A stretch of DNA of 64,000 nt from Amborella trichopoda (GCF_000471905.2 NW_006499827.1:217636-281635); one strand, 5' to 3'; shown: positions 39,572-52,388, counted from the first letter of the stretch. The notes: generated from the letters alone by a model not told the origin. A program made the numbers and translations.

Positions 39572-42076
39572 ATTTTTATTTTTTTTCCAAGAGATCAAAA
39601 TTGAGGCCTGAGTGCACCTCATTTGAGCATATTTGTAAAAGAAATAAATAGAGAATAATCCAAACAAGTTAAAATGACAAAAAATACCTCTAAAAGTTTT
39701 AGGGTATGGCCATCTTATATTAGAAAATATTTTATACTTTTTTCATGTGCAGTAGAAGGTTAAATGAATAGAAAAAACAAAAATAAAGATAATAAAACAT
39801 GATCTCAACTAAATATGCTGTAGTAACCTGTAACCATTTTCTTTTTTATGTGATCTAGACCATATATTCATTAGACATGACGTCGATCACCTACGATTTT
39901 AAAATCTCCACCGTAGAACGAATGTACCCTCTCGTGATTAGTTGAAATTGGCTAATTTTTAGATCTCCGACTCTCTAGGTTCAATCAAACACAAGGTTTC
40001 TAAACTTCCTGGAATTCCCGACAATCTGTCAAATATTTTCAGATATCAAAATATCAAGCTTCCAAAAGTTCATAACTTCCACTTCGAAGAACTTCTAATT
40101 TCGAGTTTGTGGGTGGTGGATGACTATGGATGTGATGAGGTTTAGTAAAGCAGCAGTTTTATGAAATTGGCATGGCCATCACAAATAACCTCACTAGAAA
40201 CCAGACTGGTGTTGCAAAATCTTGTGAGAAATACATTTTTGCATGTGGAACTTAAAAATTTTTGTGATGGCTTTCAACTACATTTATGTTTCTCATTTTA
40301 TGAATCTTTGTTTGGAAAACACTTTTGGCATAAAAAATCTCTATGATGTTTCTAAAATCAATTCCCAACACCAATTATGAAATTTGAAGATAAAAAAATG
40401 GTATAGATCTTGTGGATCGAGATGATTGATTTGAAAGTTTTTCAACACCAAAACTGCAATTTTTGGGTGAGCCTTGAGGTAAGGGACTACTTATTTTAAT
40501 TGGACAGTAGCCCAACCAAAACATTTTCCTTTTTTAATATCTCACATGTTGAGATCATAAGTTCACCAAAACGCTAAATTCAAAGTACAACATTGTAAAG
40601 TAGCAACTTTTGAAAATGCATTTGCTATTACATATATGTTAGAATAAGTTGGGTGATATATTCTTGCCTAGTGCCATTCGAGGAAGGCAGGGTGGTCTTC
40701 TCGATGTTCTTTGCCCTTTCTTTTTTTTATTTATTTTTGGTTATGTCTGGATGAATAAATTTATGAACATTTGTTTCATGTGGGCTGGACTGTATTTCTA
40801 CAATATGTGGTCCAGAGGTATGAAGCATCCATCTCAAAGATGGATTGAGATCGGTGGTCCATCAGAAAACAAATGTTACTAATAGTCCAAATGTGTTTTT
40901 AGTATAAATATTATTTCTAGTTTTCAACTTTTTTTATTTTTCATATTCATGATTTCCATGTTAAAGGTTATATATATTTAAAAATTTAAGATCAAATTAT
41001 ATTTAAAAAATATATTTATTACCAAACCTGCATTTCTACCATATGCGGGCTGGCCGCGTGCTAACCGCGTGTTAAATTCAATTCTTGGAAGTGTTGCGTG
41101 AACGAGAGGGGGTTGACATGGTCCTTTAAGAAAATGCAAGGGTGACGAGAACTAGAGATCGTGGCACCATAGAATTTTTTTATCGAGTTCATATCCTATG
41201 CTCCTACAGGAGTATACTGTGCATTACCTCCACGGTCAAAACAGCTAGCTGAATTATTTTTTTAATCTAAAATTTGGGAACTATGTAGAAATAACCGGAT
41301 GATTATTTTTAATAAAAAGTTTGATTTTTGACTTTTGTGACACTTAGATCTAGCTCTTAAAAACTTCGGTGGTCTCTATTCAATCTTGAATTATTATTTT
41401 TAGTATATAGAGATTTTATTATCAAATAGTTTTTATCTAGATTATTTTTTAGTTTTGGAGATTATATCCTCAATCCTTAACATGGATTTTTCCTGAGGGA
41501 ATAAATAGATAATATACTCCCACGGGGGTAGGAATTTTTTTTTTTTGGCTTTTTTAAGTTTTGCCCTTTGGATAATTTTACTAAGAGGGGAAATAACTTT
41601 ATAGGACTCTCCCCACCAATTTGTAAGACCTCAAACTGTCACCATTAAATTTGACACAGATATATGGAAAAGTCAAGTCCCACACCTATATGATAACTTT
41701 TCTATAAATCCGTATTAACTTTAATGATGATATTTTAGGTCTTACACATGGGTGAGAGGGGGTCCTATAGGATCATTACTCTTTAAAGATAAAGGAAAAT
41801 ATAGAATAAGTACATGGTGGTCACAATTAATTTTGACCATTGGATATGAAATTAGATAGTTGTATTTATTCCATTGACCAAGCTCAAACTTCAAAATAAA
41901 ATTTTTCAAACTTTGTGATACACACACGCTACTAAATTTTAGGGTTGTAAGTAATTGTGACCACCTTTCAAACAAGTCAACTCCCAGTAAAATATTTTCT
42001 AAAAATATTTTTAATTACAAAACATTTCATGCCTTATTACCGGCGAACTTTTTTTTCATCAAATGAATAGAAAAAA
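39572..42076. other. Intergenic; one possible MITE, otherwise unclassified
   Basis: 40160-40560 shows weak similarity to the interior of the ~395-bp MITE family. 41206-41531 resembles 45005-45325 ('ggtggtctctattca.t.tt' and 'gaggttacatcc'-like blocks, ends 'gagtatact' / 'agtatactc') and may be a second MITE family. No genes. Confidence 0.4.
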
Positions 42077-42226
42077 TGCTTATTTCCTTTGGGCTCGTCT
42101 AAGTCACTCGGACCATGCAGGGCGCTTAGTGCATACGACTATTCCTTAAAAATTGCTTATTTCCTTTGGGCTCGTCTAAGTCACTCGGACCATACAGGGT
42201 GCTTAGTGCATTCGACTATTCCTAAA
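42077..42226. repeat. Tandem duplication, 77-bp period
   Basis: 'tgcttatttcctttgggctc' begins at 42077 and again at 42154; copies differ at only a few positions. Confidence 0.92.
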
Positions 42227-42543
42227 ACTTAGACGAGTGTAGGTTGAGTCCCACAAAATCTCTACTTTTACATTGAGATCCAGCACTCGGTCGTAAAAGT
42301 CTCAATAGCTTTACATTTGTATTTATATTGAATTTCGATGGTTGTTTTTTGGGTAATCCTCGACCAACGGAATTTAGAGGTAAGTTGCACACAGTGTTGC
42401 TAGGGCTAAGAATCTTCTAGAATAGTTCCATGATCATTGCATAAGAGACTCTTTTAATGCAATTAAGTAGTGTAAGTTGGAGTAGTGGAGGTTGAGCATG
42501 CAATTGTGAGAGATGCTTGATATCTACGGGCCGGGGTGCGGGC

Positions 42544-42560
42544 GGGGGGGGGGGGGGGGG
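42544..42560 (+). repeat. Homopolymer of 17 G in a G-rich patch
   Basis: Preceded by 'gggccggggtgcgggc'. Could fold as a G-quadruplex, or be a sequencing artefact. Confidence 0.8.
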
Positions 42561-42847
42561 TGATATTTCTTTTGAACATGGGTTTTCTTTTGAAACAAAT
42601 ATATATACAAGTGAATTGGGATGAGGTTATGATATTTTATCACCATCATCAGAGCCTTTATTAACTGCAGGTTCGATATTTGTGTTTTCAAAATAATGAT
42701 ATGCCATTTGCAGGATAACTACTTTTATGTACTCTTGTTTATGAATAAATTTTACTTTAAAAGGGAGAGAGAGAGAGATTCTCCATCATTTAAACATTGC
42801 TAATGAGCATGGTTTTAAATTGCTTTCCAAGTCGACAATAAGTTTTA

Positions 42848-43350
42848 GGGAAAGGTTTCTATGCTTTCCCTATAGTATAGAAGTTTTATCATCTCTTTAC
42901 CATCCATCCGTCTAATTTTGATCAAGAGAACCACTCATCGTTTGATCTTATATCCGACATCTCAAAGTATTTTATTTTTAGTTTTTTTTATACAAATTGT
43001 ATGAATATGAAATTTGGTATGTGCCATCTTCTCATTGGGGCACACCTATAAAAATATTTAAAATAATTTTTTGAAAAAATATATTGATCAAAATAACCTT
43101 TGAAACTTTCGAGGGTATTTTGGCTATTTTATTTTAATGAAAATAATTTTTTTATATTTTTTGCTAGTGCGAGTTTAATAGAGGAATGGACGTCCAAAAT
43201 TTGGTGTCAAAATAGTTTATAGAAAAAAAATTAAAAATAAAATAGTCTAAAGACGTCAATTTGTGATTGAAGCAATTTTAACCTTCCATTCATAATGGAC
43301 AGTTGGATAAAGGGAAAAATAAAACTTAGAGACACATATAAAGCTTGCCC
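42848..43350. mobile_element. Non-autonomous Mutator-like MITE, 503 bp
   Basis: Left end 'gggaaaggtttctatgc', right end (reverse complement) 'gggcaagctttatatgtg', imperfect inverted repeat. Perfect 9-bp target duplication TAAGTTTTA at 42839-42847 and 43351-43359. AT-rich, no coding. Confidence 0.8.
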
Positions 43351-43359
43351 TAAGTTTTA

Positions 43360-44597
43360 ACCCTAACAACCATAATTAGTGAAGTGGTTGTAGTATATTA
43401 TCAGCCACTAATACTTTATCATATTCCTCATTTAACTCTCAGTTAAGGTTGATGTCATTAGATAGAGTCGCAAGGTGCGAAAGGCCTTTCATGTAACTTA
43501 CCAATCTTAACCGTCCATTCGAATGGATGTTTCAATCAAACAATTGCAAGTGTGGGCCTCCATTGTAGTTATGTGCTGGCCCCACATTGCTTGATGACCT
43601 AATGGGCGGTCGAGATGCGCCAAGAGCACGGGATGCCCCAAATTCCCAGATGTAACGCATGAAGCTCATAATTGTTTAGTATGTATGTACTTTCACTCGA
43701 TATCCCATTTGTTCATACTTCCACAAGCAAAGGTGTTGCATGGTAAAAGCAATGAAGGGAAATATGTTTTAATTTTTATTTAATTGGAAAGAAAATTTTC
43801 AATTTTTATAAATTTAATTGATATTTTTATTTTTTGTATTACCGTGAAACACTTTTACGGTAATTTAACTATCGTAATTCTTATAGTATTTTATATAATA
43901 CTTAAAATACCGGAACGAGAGGGAATAACACACATTTTGAGAGCATGAATTTAGAGAGAGGGAGAAGAACACAGATGAAGCCATGACTAATTTAGAGAGA
44001 GAGGAATGGAGGAGAGAGAGGGGCAAGTGTAGGGGGGGGAAAGGATCAGAGAGATGAAAAGCAACGCTCGTAAATGTTGGAGAGATAGCACAACACTTGG
44101 CTCTCTCCAGAAGCTTTTGCTCAGCTGTGTATTTGGATGAAGAGGAGTTTGCTCAAGCTTCAATCAATGCTGATCAAACTCGCACCATCAAGATTTTCGC
44201 CTCTCTCTCTCTCTACTCTCCCTAAAAACCACCAATGTGCACTGAATTTCTAATTTTTCAGTTCGTGGGATCTGAATTTCTGAATTTTTACAACTCTTTT
44301 TTTATAACTCTCTCTCTCTCTCTCTAAACCAAGGCATTTGTTCAATTCATGGGATCTGAGTTTGAAAAATTTACAATTCTTTCTTTATCTGAATCTCTAC
44401 CAATGTAGACCAATTCCGATTTTTGTTCAAGGATTATCTGAAATTTACAATCCTTTCTCTTCTGTATTTCACTTTACACCAGCACACAAAACTTCCTATT
44501 TTTTCAGCTCATAGAATCCGTGAATTTAGGAGGTTTACAATTTGACTTTGCCGTAATAGAATTGAGCATTCTGCAAACTCTAAATTATTTATTAAAT
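43360..44597. other. Intergenic, GA/CT-rich; no gene
   Basis: Short (GA)n and (CT)n tracts at 43950-44050 and 44200-44325, and three degenerate copies of a segment 'ttca.ttc.tgggatctga.ttt...tttacaa' at about 44260, 44340 and 44500. Reads like an old leader/promoter-type sequence but has no credible frame. Confidence 0.4.
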
Positions 44598-44990
44598 GAA
44601 AAAGTTTATATAAGGTTGCAACCTTATATTACACGAGTCAAGTGCGCACCTAAAAAATCTAGTAGAAAAGGGCATTCGGAAGTTGGCAAACCTTCCAATT
44701 GATCATCTCAACCTCGAGATGTATGGATATAAAGAAAAAAAAAAAAAAAATTCAAATTCTAAAGATATTGTATCTTGTAATAAGTTATCAATTACCCATC
44801 TATTTTCAATATTTTCAAGTGTTTATAGATATATTCAATTTGCACTATTTTTTATAATTTTGAACATCATAATTATATGGATTTTCAAGACATCCTAAGG
44901 TTTCGAACACTGAAACTACATCTTCTAACAAAATTTAGAAGTGAGCCTTACTTGTATAGTATAAGGTGGTACCTTATACAGACCTCACCC
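44598..44990 (-). mobile_element. MITE of the ~395-bp family, reverse orientation
   Basis: Begins 'gaaaaagtttatataagg' and ends 'cttatacagacctcaccc', the mirrored termini of 31134-31527 and 45350-45745, and similar length (393 bp). No target duplication recognised. Confidence 0.65.
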
Positions 44991-45349
44991 TTGTTCCAAA
45001 GACGTACTTTGGAGGATTTTTTCAATCTGAAATTTTGGGAACCACCTAAGAATCACTAGATGATTATTTTCAAAAGAAAAAAAAAATTGAATTTTGTGTT
45101 TTCTAACAATTAGATTTTACTATCTAAAAATTGTAGTCTCTATTCAGTTTCGAGACATTATTTTTTTCAAGTGCATAGACGGTGCAATTCAAAATGTTTT
45201 TTTTAAATTTTTTTAATTGAGGTCAATTTATGTGTTGAGGTTACATCCCCAAAATTTTGGGTCATAAAATTATTTCCATATAGGGTTTTACCCAAGGGAG
45301 TAAATGGATGGGATACTCGAGTATAATACCTTCTAGCTATTTAAAAATA

Positions 45350-45745
45350 GGGTGTGGTTTCTATAAGGTTGCAACCTTAAACAATCCAATTAAGGCGCAA
45401 CTCCAAATTTTATCATAATATGAAATTTTGGTAAAAACAATTCTTAGGATTTTTTCAAAATTTAATTTCATATCTAGTTATAAAATTTTAAACTCCAAAA
45501 ATGGTTAAAATCATGTAAATCTATAAACAAATGAAAATTTTGAAAATAGATGGTCTAGATAATATATTACAAGATGCACTGTTTATGGGGACAAAATCTT
45601 TTTTGTTTTTTAATATTCATATATCTCGATGTCGAGATGATCAATTAGAGATTTTTTCAACATTAAAACAACCTTTTCCGATGGATTTTTGAGGTGCATC
45701 TGTAATTCTTCATTTTAAAGTTCCAACCTTATATAAATTTTTTCC
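45350..45745 (+). mobile_element. MITE of the ~395-bp family with 9-bp target duplication
   Basis: Starts 'gggtgtggtttctataagg' and ends 'atataaattttttcc'. Flanked by perfect TTAAAAATA at 45341-45349 and 45746-45754. Interior 'gatgtcgagatgatcaatt' is shared with 31134-31527. Confidence 0.88.
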
Positions 45746-46859
45746 TTAAAAATATTTTCAAATAAGACGAGACTAAGAGGACTTCCTTTTTCTTTTTTCT
45801 TTTTTTTTGGTCCCTACGCCATGACCGTTATTGAGCAGGGGAACATTGTTCAATTGTCCTATTGTATAATCATCCAAAAAAATTATGACAATTACATTAA
45901 AGGTTTTTACATGCACCCATCTCTCTTGTTTCATTGTGGCAAAACTCTCTCTCTCTCTATCTCAATTTTACTTCGCTCTTAAGTCTATTCTTCCGATGCA
46001 CTCCATAGAAGAAGGCGTTCATAATTTACAATTTCAGCCTCGAATAAATTTTGGTGATCATATGAAACAAATTACATATGTAAAATGATAAGTTTAGGAG
46101 TCGTTTGGTTCATGAGAAACAACTTACTTGTAATTTACTCTTTTTACCAATACACCACAAATTTACCTAGGAACATTCACATGTATATATTTAAGTCTTA
46201 TTTTTTAGGCAAATCTGAAATGATCCATGTTTTCTTTCGAACTTTTTCGCACTCCATAGTTCTTGGAGTGCTTTTTTCTCTCTGGTTTGTGGTTCAAAAG
46301 TGAATACCTATTTTATTGCCACCAGAATTGTTGTCTTTAAGAGATTTGATAATCATGATCATTGGTTACTATTACAGTGAAGCTTCATCATCATCCAAAT
46401 TTTATCCTAATTATTTGGAGTTCTGCCATCTTTCTCCAGAGGTTCAAGATTAATGATAAGATACGGCAAAATTTTACTGTGGCGGTCTATCTAACACAAC
46501 CTACCTCTTTCATCTAGGCTTGGGATCTTGAGATATATTAAGGGAAAGTTTATGGTCCTCACCCTTATTGTAGTGAAACATGCCGTGGTAAAATATAGAT
46601 AACATACATAATTCTCATATGGTATTAATGGAGCGATAGACAAAAAAAATAAATAAAATCCCACTAGATTTTCACAATCACCTTACAAAAATTATAAGTC
46701 AAACTTTGGGAGCCCAATAAAAAGAAAAAAACAAAAACACACAAAAAAAATACAAGCAAATTCAAACAGTCAAATGGCCCTGACTTCTCTAGGTGATCCC
46801 TCAACTTGCAACGTTGACTACCCCCATTGTTGTGTTTGTGTTTTCTTTTTTGTTTTTTT

Positions 46860-47260
46860 GACAATGTTGGAAACTTTTATTAATGAAACAAAACGACAAA
46901 GAAAAATACATGGTAATAGACTCAGATACTACCAGCTGAGATAGCTCTTCACCCCTTTTAGCCAATCCGTTAGCCACTTCATTCTCTTAGTTATAATATG
47001 GATGCTACCTCCATGACATTCAACCAAATAGATCTCAAATTCTAAGGCACCTTTTGCTCTCGACACTATTTGAAAACATTTAAAGAATCCCCTTCCACAA
47101 ATAAGTACCTCACAATCAATCTCTACTACACAATTTTAAACCCTTCAACAAAGCCATGAGTTCTGCATGATTAGCAGTCATCTCACCACATAGTCTTGCA
47201 TAACATAATATCATAGTTGACTATCTCGTTTGCTTTTCGACAATGCAGTCTTTGTAGTTT
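46860..47260 (-). mobile_element. LINE 3' fragment: RNase H-like domain tail
   Basis: On the minus strand the pattern AELMAL..GLK near 47150, then ENEVANGLAKRGEELSQL near 46930-46980, matches the RNase H-like domain that ends plant L1-type ORF2 proteins. Several frameshifts and stops. Downstream (46855) the T/A-rich run may be the tail. Confidence 0.65.
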
Positions 47261-47461
47261 GGACGTTCAATACCAGTGAGGAATGGGCTCTAGGCTAGGT
47301 GGTTAGGGTGGTGGGCTGCTACATCGTTAGATCTTGCATTCCAGTCCTACCATGAATAGATGACCTTTTCCCCACCCAATTGTCCAAAAGGGAAGAAAAG
47401 AAAAAAAAAAAACCGAAAGAAGAGAAAAAATTTGTGCTAACAATCCCTGGAGCCCAAAAAT

Positions 47462-47690
47462 CCCTAGAGCCCAACATGAAATCTGTCAACATGTTGTAAC
47501 TTAATGCATTATTTGGAGGCATACAAAATTTTCCATTCTACAAATTAAAAAAAATTGCAACATTCTTGCCAGTGGTCCCTAAAGCCCAACATGAAATCTT
47601 TAAAAATGTTGTAACCTAAATGCATTATTTGGAGGCATACAAAGTTTTCCATTCTACAAATAAAAAAAATTGCAATCTTCTTTCAAAATT
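47462..47690. repeat. Tandem duplication, 115-bp period
   Basis: 'agcccaacatgaaatct' at 47468 and 47583, both followed by 'tgcattatttggaggcatac' and 'ttttccattctacaaat'. Confidence 0.9.
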
Positions 47691-48124
47691 AAGTCCTTGT
47701 TTTTACTCCCCTGACATCTCTAGTAGGTACTCTGTCCTTGAATGGCTTTGTGTTGTAATGAGCTTTAATGAGAAATGCCAGGTATTAGAACAACTGAGTT
47801 GGCCCTCTGAGCTCACTCTTTAATTACTTATTATTATGAACACTTGTGCATGTACGGGCTACATGAAATAATGGTTTCGCACACACCCTCCTCTCTTCAT
47901 CCCTTTAAGCCTCAATCCTCTCAAATCGCCATTTTGTTGCTCTTGGATTGTGAAGCTAGATGGAGAATGTGGTAAACAGGCATCAGTAGTATCGAATTTA
48001 GTTGACCTTATGCACCAAATTGAATGAAATTTCCACTAGAAGTTCCTTGGCGACACTTCCACTAACCCTCTAAATTTTAGCTTGAAATGAGGTGATTAGG
48101 ATAGGTTTTGAGTTGGCTGCAGTT

Positions 48125-48410
48125 AGGGGCGGTAAGGGATCCGAACCCGACCCCGGACCCAAGGGGTAGATCCGATCTGGGTCTGGGCATGGGCCCAAAA
48201 ATTGGATCTATGTAGGTCGGGTATGGGTCGGGGTCCAATAGTATTTTTCGGGTCCCAATATATGAAATATATTTAAATATAGTTAAATATATAGATATTG
48301 TAATTTTGGATCAAGTCCACGTCCCACACTATGTTTACTGGTTAAGGTCCAGATCCGATGAATCTGGGTCCGGTCAGGTCTAGGTCCAGGATGACCTGTT
48401 GCCACCCCGA
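48125..48410. mobile_element. GGGTC-rich MITE, 286 bp, 9-bp target duplication
   Basis: Starts 'aggggcggtaaggg', ends 'cctgttgccaccccga' (short imperfect inverted repeat), flanked by perfect GCTGCAGTT at 48116-48124 and 48411-48419. The interior consists of degenerate 'ggatccg' and 'gggtc' words, as at 3165-3391 and 58427-58850. Confidence 0.75.
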
Positions 48411-48884
48411 GCTGCAGTTTAGCCCAATGGGGTTATATATAGACTGCAATAGACATGCATGGACCATATGAAATCCAATTTAGCCCCTTATCAGGCACCA
48501 AATTGGATAAAATATAAAGCATAGTTTCATTCCGTCTATCTACTGATGGCTTTGTGTCTCAATTTGAGCACTAGAAGGTAGGGTTCTAAGTTGATAACGG
48601 TCCTGGACTGCAGGGCCATATGTGGACCTCTGAAGTACGAACACTCTTTGGACTCTAATTGAAGTCTTGACTCCAAAACCCGCCCCCAAAAAAAAAAAAA
48701 AATTCTTTTCTCCCCACTTAATCCAGATTAAAGATAAATAATATGCATAACCTTGATTAACGCATAAATCTATAAATAAATTAAAAACACATTGTGGATC
48801 TCATCAAAACGAATGGTTTTCAAACATGAAAACAAAGCAAAAACAATATTCACATATGTACACGCGCACACACATAGTACCTAA

Positions 48885-49096
48885 TGTTAGTGTATACATA
48901 TGTATCGTGTATATCAATACGCATCATTAATGGATATGTATGGGTATAGGTGTCTAGTTAGTAATTATCAGTTACGATTGGTATCTATTCAGAACTATTA
49001 TTGGTATCTATCCAGAACTGTTATTAGCCGTATATTTATACGACGGGTCTTGTATATTCTTAATCTATTCATTGAATACAGAGAAATATCTTCTCT
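48885..49096 (+). repeat. 5' LTR of the copia element
   Basis: 212 bp, TG...CA ends, contains 'cgtatatttatacgac', a TATA-like stretch, near 49028. Confidence 0.9.
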
Positions 49097-49099
49097 CAT

Positions 49100-50450
49100 A
49101 TGGTATCAGTTATTTGCGATCTTGTTTGGACCCTTTGTGATTTGTGCTTGTGTTTTCTTTGAAATCTTGTTTGGGCCTTCTCACTTCTCTGATCTGTATT
49201 AGGGGTATAAGTATTACTTCCTCTCTCTCTACAAGCTACGTCTCTCTGTTCTATATTTCTGTATGTATATATGGCTGATATACTGTAACTTTTCCCTCTC
49301 TATGTCTAGTAATCTCTAACATCTTTGGCTAAGCAGTTATCTCTTTCCGTTTCTCTACAACTCTTCGATCGAACCCTAGGACGCCTCTCTCTCTCTCCAC
49401 CGTGGCATTCCCTTCGCTTTGATCCCAACCAACATAAATTTTGACAAATTTTAAAGTAAAATAAATTTCAAGCACTTTGGGAAACATACTTCTCCTACCT
49501 CCCAAGCATTGTCCTCATCTTCCTATCACCATGCCCTTATACCCCTCCTCTGCTGAAGTCTAAAATCTACAGTAAATGTTGTTTTTTGGGCTAGCACTTC
49601 CAAGAAAAAAGCGAAGGTCTGTAGGGCACACAATCCCCTGTTGGTTCTCTAGATAAATAATTTAGCTTTCTGCTCCTCATGTCATACCTTAAGAATTTCC
49701 ACTCGTCACGCGGTTCAATCGTCTTTTTTATGATGAGGACCTCCCAATACAACAACCATGGAATTAAGCTATCCCAATATGCTGCCTAAGGAGATCTAAG
49801 CTAAGCAGTTTTCCCACTTTTTCTCTTTTTTTCAGAGCCTAGAACCCACAACTCTACTGTACTCACATTGTATTTAGATTGGCAAATGCAATTGTCCTAC
49901 CTAAAGAGTCCATACTAGAGGGGCCCTACGAAAAAAGAAAAAAGAGAAAAAAAAGGCCATCTCTGCCTCTATGCAAAGACCGTCTATTTTTGCAGCCCCA
50001 CTTTATCTTCCTCTTACTTTTGGCCTCGTTCTTCGTCTCTATGGGCTTTGCTTCCCCATCTCTTTCTGTTGAAATCTTATTTGGGCTTTGTTTCTCTCTC
50101 TGGTTTTCTGGGGTTTCTCTCCCTCTGTATAAATCTCTCTCGTGCTCCATTTATTTTCGATACGCAACCTCTCTCTCTGAATCTGCAGCGCTTCATTCTC
50201 TGTTTTGTCTCTCTAACTTGTTACTCTTGGAACCTAAACTATTTTATGTTCGGACTCTGATTCTCTTTCTCTAGTTTTTGCGACATAGATGTTACGATCG
50301 TGTGACTAAAAGACTTTGGGTATCCCGACATGTAGTGTTTTCTGAGCACATTTCATTTTTTAAAAATAACACAAATACTCCGTCATCCTCTCTCCTATTT
50401 TTTTTTATTCTCTTCTCTGATTATGTTTTTCATTCCTCTGGTCATTCCAC
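49100..50450 (+). other. Internal non-coding part of the copia element
   Basis: Follows the primer site; holds CT-rich leader-like sequence (49210-49410) and AT-rich DNA. The 131-codon frame at 49879-50274 is low-complexity Leu/Ser/Phe and resembles no gag protein I know. Confidence 0.4.
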
Positions 50451-50479
50451 CAGTGCTCCTCTTTCTAAAGTCCAGGAAG

Positions 50480-52164
50480 GAACTTCACCAACTCATGCTG
50501 ACAGTCTTGATCAGAACCTTGCACCTGCTGATCCTCTGCTGCTCTCGTCTTATAGACGAAGCACCCGGGTTTGTGTTCCACCTCCCCGACTTGCAGACTA
50601 TGACACTTCTTACCTCAGCACCAAGCATTCATTGCCTATGTTCTTTCTTTTTCTTAACCTCAAACTTACCAAGAAGCTGCAACTCAACCCGAGTGGTAAC
50701 AAGCAATGACTAATGAGTTAAATACTCTGGAGCATATGCATGTTTGGGACCTTGAAACTCTCCCAAAACGAAAAACTGCTATCGGTTGTTGATGAGTATA
50801 TAAAATTAAAACTAATGCTAATGGCAGTTTAGAGCAATACAAAGCCCGCTTAGTGAAAAAATGTTACAATCAGGCAGAAACCTTTGCTCGCTCATATGAC
50901 TACAGTTCGTATACTAATCTCATTAGCCTCTGTTCAGCAATGGTCTCTCTATCAATTAGATGTCAAAAATGTTTTTCTCAATGGTGATCTTGATACGGAA
51001 GTATATATGAAGTTACCTCCTGGTATTGTGGATTCTAAACGCCGCTTGTGTAAACTTCGACGGGCCTTATATGGACTCAAACAAGCACCTCGTACTTGGG
51101 TTGAGAAGTTTTATAATGAAGTTCTTTCGGTTGGATTTTGACAAAGTCATCATGGCCCAACACTCTTTGTTTCTCAAACTTCTGCGGGACGAGTTCTCTT
51201 GTTACTATACGTGGATGATATGATTATCTCTGGTAATGATATGCGCACAATTAATAAAATCAAACAGAAGTTCAATAGCATATTTGAAATAAAAGATTTG
51301 GGTTTCTTGCGGTGATTCTTTGGGCTCGAAGTTGTTTATTCTCCTCGTGGCTAGCTGTTGTGACAACTGAAATATGCTTCAGAGATTGTTTCTCAAGCTT
51401 GACTCCATAATGATTTAAAGAAAGTTGATACCGTGCTTGAGGTCAATGCCAAATTTCGGGCTACTGATGGGGAAGCTCTTCCTGACCCGACCTTTTATAG
51501 GCAACTGGTTGAGAAACTGATATATCTAACAATTTCATGTCCTGATATTGCTTATGCAGTACATGTGGTTAGTCCAGTTTTTGAGTGCCCGCGTTTTGTC
51601 CATCACGCTATCGTTTTGCGCATCGTTCGTTATATCAGGGATTCTCGTCACCAAGCCTTTATTCTTCTCCTCTTTTATGTCACTTGAGCTCCATGCCTAC
51701 ACAGACTCTGATTTTGCAGGAAATTCGAGTGATCGAAAATCTACCATAGGATTCTGCATTTTTGTCGGTGATTATCTTATCTCTTGGAAAAACAAGAAAC
51801 ATAAATGAATTGTTCAATCAACTATGGAAGTTGAATACCGAGCTACGACACAAACTACCACTGAGATTGTTTGGCTAAGTTGGCTGCTCGAAGACATGGG
51901 TGTTACTATCTCAACTCTTACTCCACTTTATTGTGACAACAAGGGTTCTATCTATATCTCTAAAAATCCAGAGTTCCATGAGTGCACGAAACATATTGAA
52001 ATCGATTGCCACTATGTTCGACAAGAATATCTTGCAGACACAATTTTCTTACCATATGTGCTCACCGCAGCTCAACTCACTGACTTCGTCACTATGTCTC
52101 ATCCCCCACATCCTTTCTTACAATTTGTTTCCAAACTCTCAATGATTCTTTTCAAATCATCTTG
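50480..52164 (+). pseudogene. copia polyprotein remnant: integrase end, reverse transcriptase, RNase H
   Basis: In pieces: YRRSTRVCVPPPRLADYDTS near 50550 (end of integrase), WSLYQLDVKNVFLNGDL and YMKLPPG and KLRRALYGLKQAPRTW near 50940-51100 (reverse transcriptase), LLYVDDMIISGND near 51205 (YVDD catalytic box), SCPDIAYAVHVVS near 51535, ELHAYTDSDFAGN near 51690 and YCDNKGSIYISKNPEFHECTKHIEID near 51930 (RNase H). Many stops and shifts separate them. Confidence 0.9.
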
Positions 52165-52178
52165 AGTTTGAGGGGGAG

Positions 52179-52388
52179 TGTTAGTGTATACATATGGATC
52201 GTGTATATCAATACACATCATTATGGATACATATAGGTATAGGTGTCTATTTAGTAATTATCAGTAACGGTTGGTATCTATCTAGAACTGTTATTGGCAT
52301 CTATCCAGAAATGCCATTAGCCGTATATTTATACGAGTCTTGTACACTCTTAATCTATTCATTAAATACAGAGAAATATCTTCTCTCA
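52179..52388 (+). repeat. 3' LTR of the copia element
   Basis: 210 bp, homologous to 48885-49096, preceded by the purine tract at 52169-52178. Confidence 0.9.

Larger units (their letters stand above)
48885..52388 (+). mobile_element. Degraded Ty1/copia LTR retrotransposon with both LTRs
   Basis: Two related ~210-bp LTRs (TGTTAGTGTATACAT ... TCTTCTCTCA), primer site TGGTATCAGTT two bases after the 5' LTR, purine tract 'gagggggag' directly before the 3' LTR, and damaged copia reverse transcriptase/RNase H between. gag, protease and most of integrase are gone. No 5-bp target duplication is visible, but similar 'attcacata..cacac.cgcacacaca' sequence lies outside both ends. LTR divergence is roughly 10% by eye, so the insertion is old. 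Confidence 0.9.

Noticed and set aside
47285-47345. tRNA-derived SINE ('ctaggtggttagggtggtggg' with a B-box-like stretch)
   Set aside because: The A-box/B-box spacing is plausible but no target duplication or tail was found; kept out of the features.
49879-50274. 131-codon frame as a copia gag gene
   Set aside because: Low-complexity Leu/Ser/Phe, no gag or zinc-knuckle motif.
50884-52165. Functional reverse transcriptase gene
   Set aside because: The YVDD region is readable but split by many stops and frameshifts.
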